Made by a program: the position numbers and the translations under genes. Shown piece by piece: positions 8,975 to 17,307 of a stretch of 64,000 nt of DNA; position 1 is the first letter of the stretch, and the number at the start of each line of letters is the position of its first letter. The stretch is from Calditrichota bacterium (GTDB lineage: Bacteria; Calditrichota; Calditrichia; RBG-13-44-9; J042). The stretch covers positions 124,001 through 188,000 of the forward strand of contig JAADJD010000020.1 of assembly GCA_013150955.1 (NCBI GenBank). The letters are read 5' to 3'. The notes below the pieces were generated by a model that did no database searches, was not told where the DNA came from, and saw nothing but the letters and a program-made list of their open reading frames with translations.

Positions 8975-10030
8975 ATGAAACAGATGATACGTTGGATCTG
9001 GGTTTTACTTGTTTTCTTTGTACCGTCTCTTCTGGCACAGGCTCTTTTTCAGGAAACGTTCTCCGAGGGGACGCTGGATAATGTCTGGTATCCCGGTTTT
9101 AATGCCAACGGCAAGGGCAAAATTTTTACACCCAAACCGTACCCGGATAATCCCAGCGGGGATGGCTGGGTGGGCTGGATGAGCACGGCGCGTCCGGACA
9201 CCGGGATGGTGGCATCCTGTTTTGCCGGGGATCCAGGATGGAGCGATTTTTATTTTGAGGCTATGGTTTATCTGCCCGCAGAGGGGGGAACGCCATTTGG
9301 ATTTTTCCAGCTGTTCGGGCTGGAATTTCGAGTGGATTCCAGCGGAAATACGTCCGGATATCAGTTTGTAGCGGTATTAAATCCTAACTCGATGGTTACG
9401 CCGCGATTCCGATTCCGAAAACGCCCCAAAGACACGCCCGCTCAACCGGTAGTGATTCATGAGTGGAAGGCCACGGATTACCCGGAGCTGATTCCCGATA
9501 CGTCTGGATGGTATAAAATGGCCGTGAATGTGGTGGGTGATCAATTCTGGTTTTATTTCAATGATCAGGAATTGCCCGGATGTCCTTACACAGATACAAC
9601 GTCCAGTCCGAAGTTCGACAGCGGGTTTATTGGGTTTTATGCCTTTCATATGAATTTTAACGATCAACTGGATTCCGCCAATCTCTATGTTGACGACGTA
9701 AGAGTCACCGAGCCCCTGACTCAAATCGATGATGCGGAACCGGTGGCAATCGAAGGGTATCGACTGGAACAAAATTATCCCAATCCCTTCAATCCCACCA
9801 CGACCATTTCCTTTACCATTCCTCGCGGTGAATGGGTTAATCTGGAAATTTACAACAATCTGGGGGAAAACATCCGCACGTTAGTGGCAGGCCGTTTCCC
9901 TGCGGGAACGCATTCGGTGCGCTGGGATGGTCGGGATGATCGGGGAAGGGTGGTACCGGCCGGCATTTATTATTATCGCCTGAAGGCCGGAGATTTTGTT
10001 CAGGCCAGAAAGATGTTGTTGGCAAAATAA
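8975..10030 (+). CDS. Secreted LamG/concanavalin-like protein with T9SS C-terminal sorting tail
   Basis: A 351-residue exported protein. A signal peptide (residues 1–21, ending LLAQA) is followed by a jelly-roll domain (about 25–245, aromatic-rich beta strands) resembling LamG or the DUF1080-type glucanase-like fold. The C-terminal 85 residues hold the motif NYPNPFNPTTTISF, then a FlgD-Ig-like strand pattern ending in GIYYYRLKAG, the type A sorting tail of type IX secretion cargo. Such proteins cross the outer membrane and stay on the surface or are released. GGAGAGGTGAG lies just before the ATG. It leads an operon with a TonB receptor, a large sorted protein and a PorV-like barrel. The ligand is unknown; carbohydrate binding is a guess from the fold. 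Confidence 0.8.
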   Translation: MKQMIRWIWVLLVFFVPSLLAQALFQETFSEGTLDNVWYPGFNANGKGKIFTPKPYPDNPSGDGWVGWMSTARPDTGMVASCFAGDPGWSDFYFEAMVYLPAEGGTPFGFFQLFGLEFRVDSSGNTSGYQFVAVLNPNSMVTPRFRFRKRPKDTPAQPVVIHEWKATDYPELIPDTSGWYKMAVNVVGDQFWFYFNDQELPGCPYTDTTSSPKFDSGFIGFYAFHMNFNDQLDSANLYVDDVRVTEPLTQIDDAEPVAIEGYRLEQNYPNPFNPTTTISFTIPRGEWVNLEIYNNLGENIRTLVAGRFPAGTHSVRWDGRDDRGRVVPAGIYYYRLKAGDFVQARKMLLAK

Positions 10031-10041
10031 CCACCATCTAA

Positions 10042-10077
10042 ACGGGCGGGTGGGGACATTGACCCCATCCTGCCCGT
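10042..10077 (+). promoter_or_regulatory. Intercistronic RNA hairpin before the TonB receptor gene
   Basis: ACGGGC plus GGGTGGGG (10042–10055) pairs with CCCCATCC plus TGCCCGT (10063–10077), giving a GC-rich stem of about 14 pairs with one bulge and one G·U pair around a 7-nt loop. No U-run follows, so it is more likely an mRNA stabiliser or processing site than a terminator. Confidence 0.5.
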
Positions 10078-10087
10078 AACTGATAAC

Positions 10088-10108
10088 GGCTCCGGGATGG
10101 CTGGAGCC
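10088..10108 (+). promoter_or_regulatory. Second intercistronic hairpin before the TonB receptor gene
   Basis: GGCTCC (10088–10093) and GGAGCC (10103–10108) form a perfect 6-bp stem with a 9-nt loop, 28 bases before the receptor start codon. With the hairpin at 10042 it makes a tandem structure in a 105-bp gap. Confidence 0.4.
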
Positions 10109-10135
10109 TGATGACTGAGAGGGAGAGCGCCGAAG

Positions 10136-12817
10136 ATGCGGCATACCTTTCTAAAAACCACACTGGTTTTTATTTTAGGGGTGCTGGTCACCTGCCTGCT
10201 TGCCGGAACCACGGGAAAAATCGTGGGGACGGTAGTCGATAAGCAAACCGGTGAACCCCTTGTGGGCGTGAATATCCGCCTGTTAAATACCCACCTGGGC
10301 GCTTCCACCGATCTGGATGGTCAGTTTTTGATTTTGAATGTCCCACCTGGTGTGTACGATGTGGAAGTGAGTATGTTAGGATATAAAACAATCGTTCAAA
10401 AAGACGTGAAAGTTTCGATCGATTTAACAACCCGGTTGACTTTTCAATTGGAGGAAGCGCCAATTGAAGGGGAGGAGGTGGTGGTTGTTGCCGAGCGTCC
10501 GCTCATACGGAAAGACATTACTTCCCGACAGTCTTATATTGGCAGTAAGGAAATCATTGATTTACCGGTGTCGGATTTTAAGGCGGTACTGTCCCTGCAG
10601 GCTGGCATTATCAAAGATGCTGCAGGACGGTTGCACATTCGGGGCGGACGTCAGGGTGAAATTGCCTTTCTAATCGACGGCGTGTACATGGATGATCCCC
10701 TTCAGGGTGGTTTTGGTAGCGAATTACAGGAAAGCAATCAGGCCCGCCAGGCCATGAGTGCTAATCTGGGCATCTTGATCAGTGATGATGCCATCGATGA
10801 AATGGTGGTCATTAGCGGTACCTTCAATGCGGAATATGGCAATGTGATGTCCGGTGTGGTGAACATTGTTACCCGCGAACCCAGTCCCACCTACACCGGG
10901 CGTTTAGAATTTACCAGCGACTACGTAAACCGTTCTCCCTACCGACGTCCCAATGCCCTGGTGGAGGATAAAAATCCCATTGTAGATGCTCTGAGCGGAA
11001 AACGCCTGTTCTATTCTCCCCCGGAAAATTTGCAGGGTTTTCCCACCCGGTTGCCGTTTGCCGGTCAGTTTCAGGGATCCTTTAGTGGCCCCGTTCCCGG
11101 TGTCCCGCACCTGTCCTTCTTCTTTTCAGGAAAGTATGCCAATCTCAATTCCCATTTGCCGCATGGCTTCGATTTGCAACGGAGCTATTTTACCAAGCTG
11201 ACGTATTACCTTTCGCCAACATTTAAAATCAATTTTACAGAAAATTTCAGTCGACGCATTTTTCAGATCTATGATCATGCCTGGAAGTACCTACCCCAAA
11301 ATCAGGGATTAAACTGGTTAACGCAGCGACGCCATATCTTTACCATTACCCATACGATTTCTCCCAGGGCGTTTTACATCCTGAACGTTGGGTTGTCCGA
11401 TCAGCGCAGCGAATTTGGCGTCTGGAACTGGAAAGAAAACCGCTTTGCCGATCCCGAAACGGAATATGAGAAAGGGGAGCGGGACAACGAACTGGAGTTT
11501 TATGTGCGGGGCACGGACGATCTGTATTTGTTGAGCACCTCTCGGGTATTTTCGATTAAAGGCGATTTGAATTACCAGGCCGGGATGCATCATGAATTCA
11601 AGACCGGTTTTGAGATCAAAGCCCATGACCTATCCACATATAAACGGATTGAACCCTGGCCGGAGCAGGGTGGCGCGAATCGTACCATTGCGTTTGATAA
11701 ACAACCGCTGGAAGCCGCATTTTACATTCAGGACAAGATTGAGTACGATTACATCATCATTAATGCCGGATTGCGATTGGATTACGTGGATGTCCGGGCA
11801 GAGCGCTGGCGCGAAATCGATAATCCGCTTTCCGGTCTGGTAAAAGCCTCTCCACGGTATCAGCTCAGTCCGCGATTGGGAATGGCTCTGCCCATCTCTG
11901 AAAATACCGTGTTTCACTTCTCTTACGGTCACTTTTTCCAGTTTCCCAGCTACGCCGATGTATATACCAATCTGGTCTATCAGAATCCGGAGATCATGAG
12001 CCGGGAAGCCTTTGTCATTGTTGGCAATCCGGGAGTGGAACCTCAGAAAACCGTGGCCTATGAGGCAGGACTGAAATTTCAGCTGGGAAATTCCAGCGCC
12101 CTGGATGTAACCGCCTACTTTAAGGATTTAACAAACCTGCTGGGCACCCGATTTTATCGTCGGCAATTAATCTACCGCTATTCCGTGTTTACCAACATCG
12201 ACTACGGGAGCGTGAAAGGAATTGATTTTAGCTGGCGATATTTCTATGCGCCTTACCTTCAGTTAAATGTAAATTATACCTATTCCGTGGCCACGGGGAA
12301 CAGTTCCTTCCCGACGGATCAGGCGTACAATGCCTATTTCCAGCTGGAAGAAGCCCATCAGGAATACCCGCTGGATTTTGATCAGCGCCATAACATCAGC
12401 GCATCGATTATTTTGACTTATCCCCGGCGAGAGGGAGCATCCATGTGGGAGCGCTGGTTATTATCTAACACCAACTTGAGCGTGATCATCCAGTACGCTT
12501 CAGGATTTCCGTACACTCCGGTTACGGATGATCCCACACTATTTATTAAACCCAACTCAGCACGAATGCCGTGGACTGGCACCGTGGATTTGCGGCTGGA
12601 AAAACGATGGAATTTTATGGGCAGTCAGTGGGGCGTGTTTACCGAAATCACCAATTTATTTGATCGTCTGAACGTGTTGCGGGTACAACCTTACACCGGC
12701 CGCATCTGGGATACTGGAAAACTGGACCTGCTGGCTACGGGAACCGATTACGTACACGATCCCAGCGATGCCGGTCCCCCTCGCTTGATTCGATTGGGGG
12801 CAGTGGTTCAATTTTAA
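10136..12817 (+). CDS. TonB-dependent receptor with N-terminal carboxypeptidase-regulatory-like domain
   Basis: An 893-residue outer-membrane receptor. A signal peptide (about 1–25) precedes a CarboxypepD_reg-like Ig domain (about 26–110, starting GKIVGTVVDKQTGEPLVGV). A plug domain follows (about 120–260, with LHIRGGRQGEIAFLIDG and AEYGNVMSGVVNIVTREP), then a 22-strand-type beta-barrel with alternating aromatic strands that ends in a C-terminal Phe. The family imports large ligands using the TonB–ExbBD proton motive force. There is no SusD next to it; the partners are a large sorted protein and a PorV-like barrel. The substrate is not evident. It differs from the SusC-type receptor at 45651–48671 in lacking the SusC plug signature. 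Confidence 0.92.
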   Translation: MRHTFLKTTLVFILGVLVTCLLAGTTGKIVGTVVDKQTGEPLVGVNIRLLNTHLGASTDLDGQFLILNVPPGVYDVEVSMLGYKTIVQKDVKVSIDLTTRLTFQLEEAPIEGEEVVVVAERPLIRKDITSRQSYIGSKEIIDLPVSDFKAVLSLQAGIIKDAAGRLHIRGGRQGEIAFLIDGVYMDDPLQGGFGSELQESNQARQAMSANLGILISDDAIDEMVVISGTFNAEYGNVMSGVVNIVTREPSPTYTGRLEFTSDYVNRSPYRRPNALVEDKNPIVDALSGKRLFYSPPENLQGFPTRLPFAGQFQGSFSGPVPGVPHLSFFFSGKYANLNSHLPHGFDLQRSYFTKLTYYLSPTFKINFTENFSRRIFQIYDHAWKYLPQNQGLNWLTQRRHIFTITHTISPRAFYILNVGLSDQRSEFGVWNWKENRFADPETEYEKGERDNELEFYVRGTDDLYLLSTSRVFSIKGDLNYQAGMHHEFKTGFEIKAHDLSTYKRIEPWPEQGGANRTIAFDKQPLEAAFYIQDKIEYDYIIINAGLRLDYVDVRAERWREIDNPLSGLVKASPRYQLSPRLGMALPISENTVFHFSYGHFFQFPSYADVYTNLVYQNPEIMSREAFVIVGNPGVEPQKTVAYEAGLKFQLGNSSALDVTAYFKDLTNLLGTRFYRRQLIYRYSVFTNIDYGSVKGIDFSWRYFYAPYLQLNVNYTYSVATGNSSFPTDQAYNAYFQLEEAHQEYPLDFDQRHNISASIILTYPRREGASMWERWLLSNTNLSVIIQYASGFPYTPVTDDPTLFIKPNSARMPWTGTVDLRLEKRWNFMGSQWGVFTEITNLFDRLNVLRVQPYTGRIWDTGKLDLLATGTDYVHDPSDAGPPRLIRLGAVVQF

Positions 12818-12901
12818 CCATATGGGAAGAGGATGAATACATCGATTGGTCGCATTGGGTCGAATGGTGCAGACAGAAATTCCCGACAGGAAGGATAATG
12901 G

Positions 12902-15900
12902 ATGGAGCTCGATAAAATGATTCATCGAATGGTACCTGTATGTAGAATGTTTCTCGTCATTGCGTTTTTCCTGCCAGCTTTTGTTTTTTCTCAATCATTA
13001 TTCAACGCTCGGGATGAAGGGCGACTTGTCTACGAACGATACAAACAACGGTTGAAAGGTGCACTGAATAAAGAATATGCCAAAATCGACCGCGGTGTGG
13101 GCATTCTGGATCGCGGGGAATTGTCCAATGTTGTCGGAAATTTTGGGGTCATTTCCAATTTCCACCTGTTTGCACCGGCATTTCACTGGCCCAGCTGGGC
13201 AGATTATCGCCATCAGTATTGTTTTGGATTGGAATTGCTGGTGGGCGTGAAAGGGGATGTGGTCACCTCCATTCATGATCCGGCTACCGTGGCGGAAAAC
13301 TACGATTGGGAGGCTAAAGATGGATCGCTGGGGAATCTGTTTTCCGGTAATGTGACGGTACCGGACGGTACTCCCGTGCTGGCCAGCTCGGACAATCCCG
13401 AGACCTGGCCCATTGGACCGGATGGCGAGCCCTTCTGGCCCGGCCCATTTCGTATCGATCCCGAAACCAGGCAGCAGGTACCCGGAGAGTTCGTTTCTGA
13501 ACGCGACGTCTATGCGGAGTTTACCGATCAAAATAATCAGAAGGGAGCTTATGGCCTGGAAGTCCGGCAAACGGCCTATTCGTTTAGCCGAAGTTATGCA
13601 CGAGATTTTCTGATCTTTGATTTCTGGATTTACAATACGTCGGCCGATACGCTGGATTCTGTCTGGGTCGGGTACATGGCCGATTTTAAAGTGGATTTCG
13701 ATGCCCATGATCTGATTCGCTTTATCTCACTTGATGGGACCGGTAAAAAAGACCTGGTTTACCTCTGGGATGCGGATCCCACCGAAGGGATCTGGGACAT
13801 TACGGGCTACATCGGATTCCTGATGTTGTTTACCCCTGAAAATAAAGGAATTACCGATTTTCATTTTTTCGATAATATTTACGAACCCAGTACGAATGAG
13901 CAACTCTGGGAAATCATGACCAGCGATACTTCCGGGGCGCATATCACCGTCAGTAATTATTTCCACGGCGAAAATCATCGCATTGATGACGATCGCCTGG
14001 CTCCGGATATGGATCCATCCGGGCGAGGACTGGGTACCGATTTTGTTTTCATCGTTTCTACCGGACCCCTGACTTTATTGCCGGGAGATAGCATCCATTC
14101 TGCCTTTGCCGTGGTGATGGGAGAAACGGAAGAAGACATGCTGGCCAATGCTCGCATGGTGAAACGCATGGCCAACCAATATTATCTGGGGCCCAATGCT
14201 CCCAAATCACCCGTTGTGCAGGGATTTGCAGGGGATGGGAAGGTAATTATCACCTGGGATGGTCGGGAGTCGGAAACTTCAACCGATCTGCTTACCCGCA
14301 AGGTGGATTTTGAGGGATACCGGATTTACCGCAGTGAAGATTATGGTCAGAGCTGGGGCAAACCCATTACCGATGAAAAGGGCAATCTGATCGGGTATGT
14401 CCCCATTGCCCAATTCGACCTGAACAATAAAATCACCGGTCGGGATCCTTATTCCAATTTTTATTTGGGGAATGATACCGGTTTGCGACACACTTTTGTG
14501 GATACCACGGTCATCAATGGCGTGGAATACTGGTATACGGTGACCGCCTACGATCACGGAGATCCGGAAACCGGGGTACCCGCCCTGGAAAGCGCACGGG
14601 GGATTACCCCCGATGAGCCCAACACGGTCAGTGTCATTCCTTCCGCGCCGGCTTCAGGGTTCCAGTTCTCGCAAATAACGGGTGGAGACTCGTTACCCCC
14701 TCAGGGAGGCCCCTGCGATTCACGGTTGGCCATCGAGATTGTTGATCCGCGTGCCCTTACCGGACATACCTACCGGGTGACTTTCAATGATGTAGGATGG
14801 GTGTTAAAACCGGATGCCGATGGATTTCTGGATACCGTGGTGACCACCACGTTTAATCTTATTGATCTGACCACCGGGGATACATTGCTTTATAACCACC
14901 CCCTTCTGGATGAGACCGGAGATAATGTGCCGGTCACCGATGGCTTTCGGGTTCTGGCACAGGACCGGGAACCGGAGGTGACCTTTTTAGGATGGACCCG
15001 CGTCATGGGAGACACCTGTACGTTTGACTGGCGGGTAAAAAATTATGAAAATTTTGCCAATCATCCCTGGGTAGGGCCAGAGGCCATTTATACCAGCGAC
15101 GACATTCGCATTACGGTAGATTACAATCCCGATGGGGGTTCCAGGGTTCAATGGTTTGACAACTATTATGGTACTCCACTGGATACCTTCATTCACATTC
15201 CCATCCGCATCGAAGTCATAACGGATCCGCAAAATCCCATTGATATCGGATCGACCTCCCGGCTCATGGAATACGAAATTAACAGCGATCCGGCCTGGCA
15301 CGATTCCCATTACAGCCCGCTGGGCTGGGATCTGGAGCCGGGTGGTGCCGGTTACAATCCCAATTATCCCTGGATGTACCTGTGGCCCGATATTCTGAAC
15401 CTCCGCCGCGTGATCACCGATCCTCAAACCGGTTTACAACGGGAAGTGGGACTCTATCTGTTAACCCAGAACTTTCCCGATCGATATCCCGATCAAAATG
15501 GTCAAATGGTGGAACGACCGGCTGTTAAACCCTCTCAGGGCGATCAATTCGAAATCCGCACCCGGAAGCTTTTCCGCTCTCAGGTTTACTACGAATTTAC
15601 CACCAGTCCTGGAAAATTCGATATCCTGAAAGCCGACCTGGATCAGGTTAAAGTCATTCCCAATCCATATATCGTTCGGGCGGGTTGGGAGCGCAGCGCG
15701 TTTGAAGGGCGCATCCAATTTGTAAATTTGCCTCCACAGTGCGAAATCACTATTTATACAGTAGCTGGAGATCGGGTCATCACCCTGCAACACAATAGCG
15801 ATACCAATTACACCTTCTGGAATTTACAAAATGAATCGGGGATAAACGTGGCGTATGGGGTTTACGTCTACGTGGTCAAAGCTCCTGATGGCCAGAAAAA

Positions 15901-15928
15901 AGTGGGACGATTTGTGATCATCAAATAA
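12902..15928 (+). CDS. Large exported surface protein (1008 aa) with FN3-like region and C-terminal sorting-like tail
   Basis: After a signal peptide (hydrophobic residues 14–30, ending VFSQS) comes a long beta-rich region. Residues about 430–560 look like a fibronectin type III module (EGYRIYRSEDYG, then EYWYTVTAYDHGDPETG). The last 95 residues contain KVIPNPYIVRAG and end GVYVYVVKAPDGQKKVGRFVIIK-like, the layout of FlgD/Por sorting tails. Families with this plan are surface or extracellular structural proteins in FCB bacteria. No catalytic motif is seen. The start ATG has AGGAAGG about seven bases upstream. Being 84 bp after the TonB receptor and 1 bp before the PorV-like gene, it is probably co-transcribed with both and may be a partner of the receptor. 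Confidence 0.72.
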   Translation: MELDKMIHRMVPVCRMFLVIAFFLPAFVFSQSLFNARDEGRLVYERYKQRLKGALNKEYAKIDRGVGILDRGELSNVVGNFGVISNFHLFAPAFHWPSWADYRHQYCFGLELLVGVKGDVVTSIHDPATVAENYDWEAKDGSLGNLFSGNVTVPDGTPVLASSDNPETWPIGPDGEPFWPGPFRIDPETRQQVPGEFVSERDVYAEFTDQNNQKGAYGLEVRQTAYSFSRSYARDFLIFDFWIYNTSADTLDSVWVGYMADFKVDFDAHDLIRFISLDGTGKKDLVYLWDADPTEGIWDITGYIGFLMLFTPENKGITDFHFFDNIYEPSTNEQLWEIMTSDTSGAHITVSNYFHGENHRIDDDRLAPDMDPSGRGLGTDFVFIVSTGPLTLLPGDSIHSAFAVVMGETEEDMLANARMVKRMANQYYLGPNAPKSPVVQGFAGDGKVIITWDGRESETSTDLLTRKVDFEGYRIYRSEDYGQSWGKPITDEKGNLIGYVPIAQFDLNNKITGRDPYSNFYLGNDTGLRHTFVDTTVINGVEYWYTVTAYDHGDPETGVPALESARGITPDEPNTVSVIPSAPASGFQFSQITGGDSLPPQGGPCDSRLAIEIVDPRALTGHTYRVTFNDVGWVLKPDADGFLDTVVTTTFNLIDLTTGDTLLYNHPLLDETGDNVPVTDGFRVLAQDREPEVTFLGWTRVMGDTCTFDWRVKNYENFANHPWVGPEAIYTSDDIRITVDYNPDGGSRVQWFDNYYGTPLDTFIHIPIRIEVITDPQNPIDIGSTSRLMEYEINSDPAWHDSHYSPLGWDLEPGGAGYNPNYPWMYLWPDILNLRRVITDPQTGLQREVGLYLLTQNFPDRYPDQNGQMVERPAVKPSQGDQFEIRTRKLFRSQVYYEFTTSPGKFDILKADLDQVKVIPNPYIVRAGWERSAFEGRIQFVNLPPQCEITIYTVAGDRVITLQHNSDTNYTFWNLQNESGINVAYGVYVYVVKAPDGQKKVGRFVIIK

Positions 15929-15929
15929 A

Positions 15930-17021
15930 ATGAACGGAATCATCATGAGGTCGACCAAGCGGGTTTACTACTACCTCGAAGAGTTTATTGCAGACCGTTC
16001 CCGAATGCTGATCGGTATTCTGCTGGCAGGGGCAATAATTTTTGCGGCCCATCCACTTTTAGCCGTTTCAAAGAAAGGCACTTCGGTTGCCCAGTTTTTG
16101 AAAATCGGCGTCGGTGCACGAGCCGCCGCCATGGGAAGTGCATTTGTTGGACTGGCCAACGATGTGACCGCATTATACTGGAATCCCGCCGGCATTGCCC
16201 GTCTCGATCGTCCCCAGTTTATGGCCGCCCATACGGAATGGTTTGCGGATTTAAACCACGAATTTATGGGGCTGAGTTTGCCGCTGGGTCCTTCTACAGC
16301 GCTGGGAGTTAGTTTTACGGCTTTTTATGCACCGGAGATGGAACAGACCACAATCGAGGAGCCAGAGGGAACCGGTATTTATTTTGACACCCAGGACATT
16401 GCCATCGGACTTACCTATGCCCGACGCCTGACGGATCGATTTAGTTTTGGTATGACGGCAAAATATGTTCATCAGCGTTTGTTTAACGAAACTGCCAGTA
16501 CATTTGCTGTGGACATCGGTGGTCAGTTGCACACCGGTTTTAAAGGCATGCGCCTGGGAATGGTGATGACCAACTTTGGTGGGAAGATGCGTCTGGATGG
16601 TCGCGACCTGATTGTCAGTTACGATCCACGGGTGGATGTAGCCGGAAATCCCTTAATCGAATCCAAGCTGTCCACAGAAAGCTGGCCTTTGCCTCACAGT
16701 TTTCGCATCGGGATTGCGCTGGATTTGCTGGGGAAGCAGGCCGCCGTACATTACGATCCGATTCAGCGCATTACCGTTACCATTGATGGCTATCATGTGA
16801 ATGACGCAGCCGAAACCCTGAACTGGGGCGCCGAATACGCCTGGAGCGAATTATTTTTCCTACGAGCCGGTTATCGCTGGAATCACGATACAGAACGCTG
16901 GTCGCTTGGGGTGGGCATTCGTCTGCCCTTCCAGCGATGGATGGTGCAGGCCGATTACGCCTTTGCCCAGATGGGGGATCTGGGGCCGATCCAGCGCATG
17001 CAAATCGGTATCCAATTTTAA
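15930..17021 (+). CDS. PorV/PorQ-family outer-membrane barrel protein
   Basis: A 363-residue protein with a hydrophobic export segment (about 27–45) and the family hallmark near residues 55–95: FLKIGVGARAAAMGSAFVG, then NDVTALYWNPAGIA. The rest is amphipathic beta strands ending in QIGIQF, typical of an outer-membrane barrel. In type IX secretion PorV shuttles cargo from the translocon to the attachment complex; paralogues encoded beside sorted proteins are common. It starts one base after the stop of the 1008-aa protein, which suggests a dedicated pair. A methionine at 15945 is an alternative start; neither has a clear ribosome-binding site. Confidence 0.82.
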   Translation: MNGIIMRSTKRVYYYLEEFIADRSRMLIGILLAGAIIFAAHPLLAVSKKGTSVAQFLKIGVGARAAAMGSAFVGLANDVTALYWNPAGIARLDRPQFMAAHTEWFADLNHEFMGLSLPLGPSTALGVSFTAFYAPEMEQTTIEEPEGTGIYFDTQDIAIGLTYARRLTDRFSFGMTAKYVHQRLFNETASTFAVDIGGQLHTGFKGMRLGMVMTNFGGKMRLDGRDLIVSYDPRVDVAGNPLIESKLSTESWPLPHSFRIGIALDLLGKQAAVHYDPIQRITVTIDGYHVNDAAETLNWGAEYAWSELFFLRAGYRWNHDTERWSLGVGIRLPFQRWMVQADYAFAQMGDLGPIQRMQIGIQF

Positions 17022-17065
17022 TCCCAAATGGATGCGACACAAATGAACACGAAAAAAATAAAAAA

Positions 17066-17227
17066 CCCAGATTATACATTAACCTGCGAATTACACGAAT
17101 TAACACGAACAAAAATAATAAAGTCCGTTTGATTATATCCAGATGAAAAATTCGGAGATTTATTCGCTATTTTGTTGATGTTTTTCGGATTCACTCGCGT
17201 GATTCGTGGCTTAAGACATTATTGGGG
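17066..17227 (+). repeat. MITE-like repeat, copy 3
   Basis: A single copy of about 162 bp between CCCAGATTATAC and ATTATTGGGG. A degenerate second left end (TCCCAAAT…AATGAACACGAA) abuts it at 17023–17062, directly after the stop of the PorV-like gene. It lies in the same orientation as all other copies. The remaining 80 bp before the GH31 gene show no feature I can support. Confidence 0.82.
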
Positions 17228-17307
17228 TTAAATTGATTTTTCATGCAAGTTTTCTAATGGACGATGTGGTTATCAAACTGTGATCTATAAAACGGAGAAC
17301 CACGGCA

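Noticed and set aside
12998-13708. A 236-codon minus-strand frame
   Set aside because: It is antisense to the 1008-aa surface protein, with no ribosome-binding site or recognisable domain.
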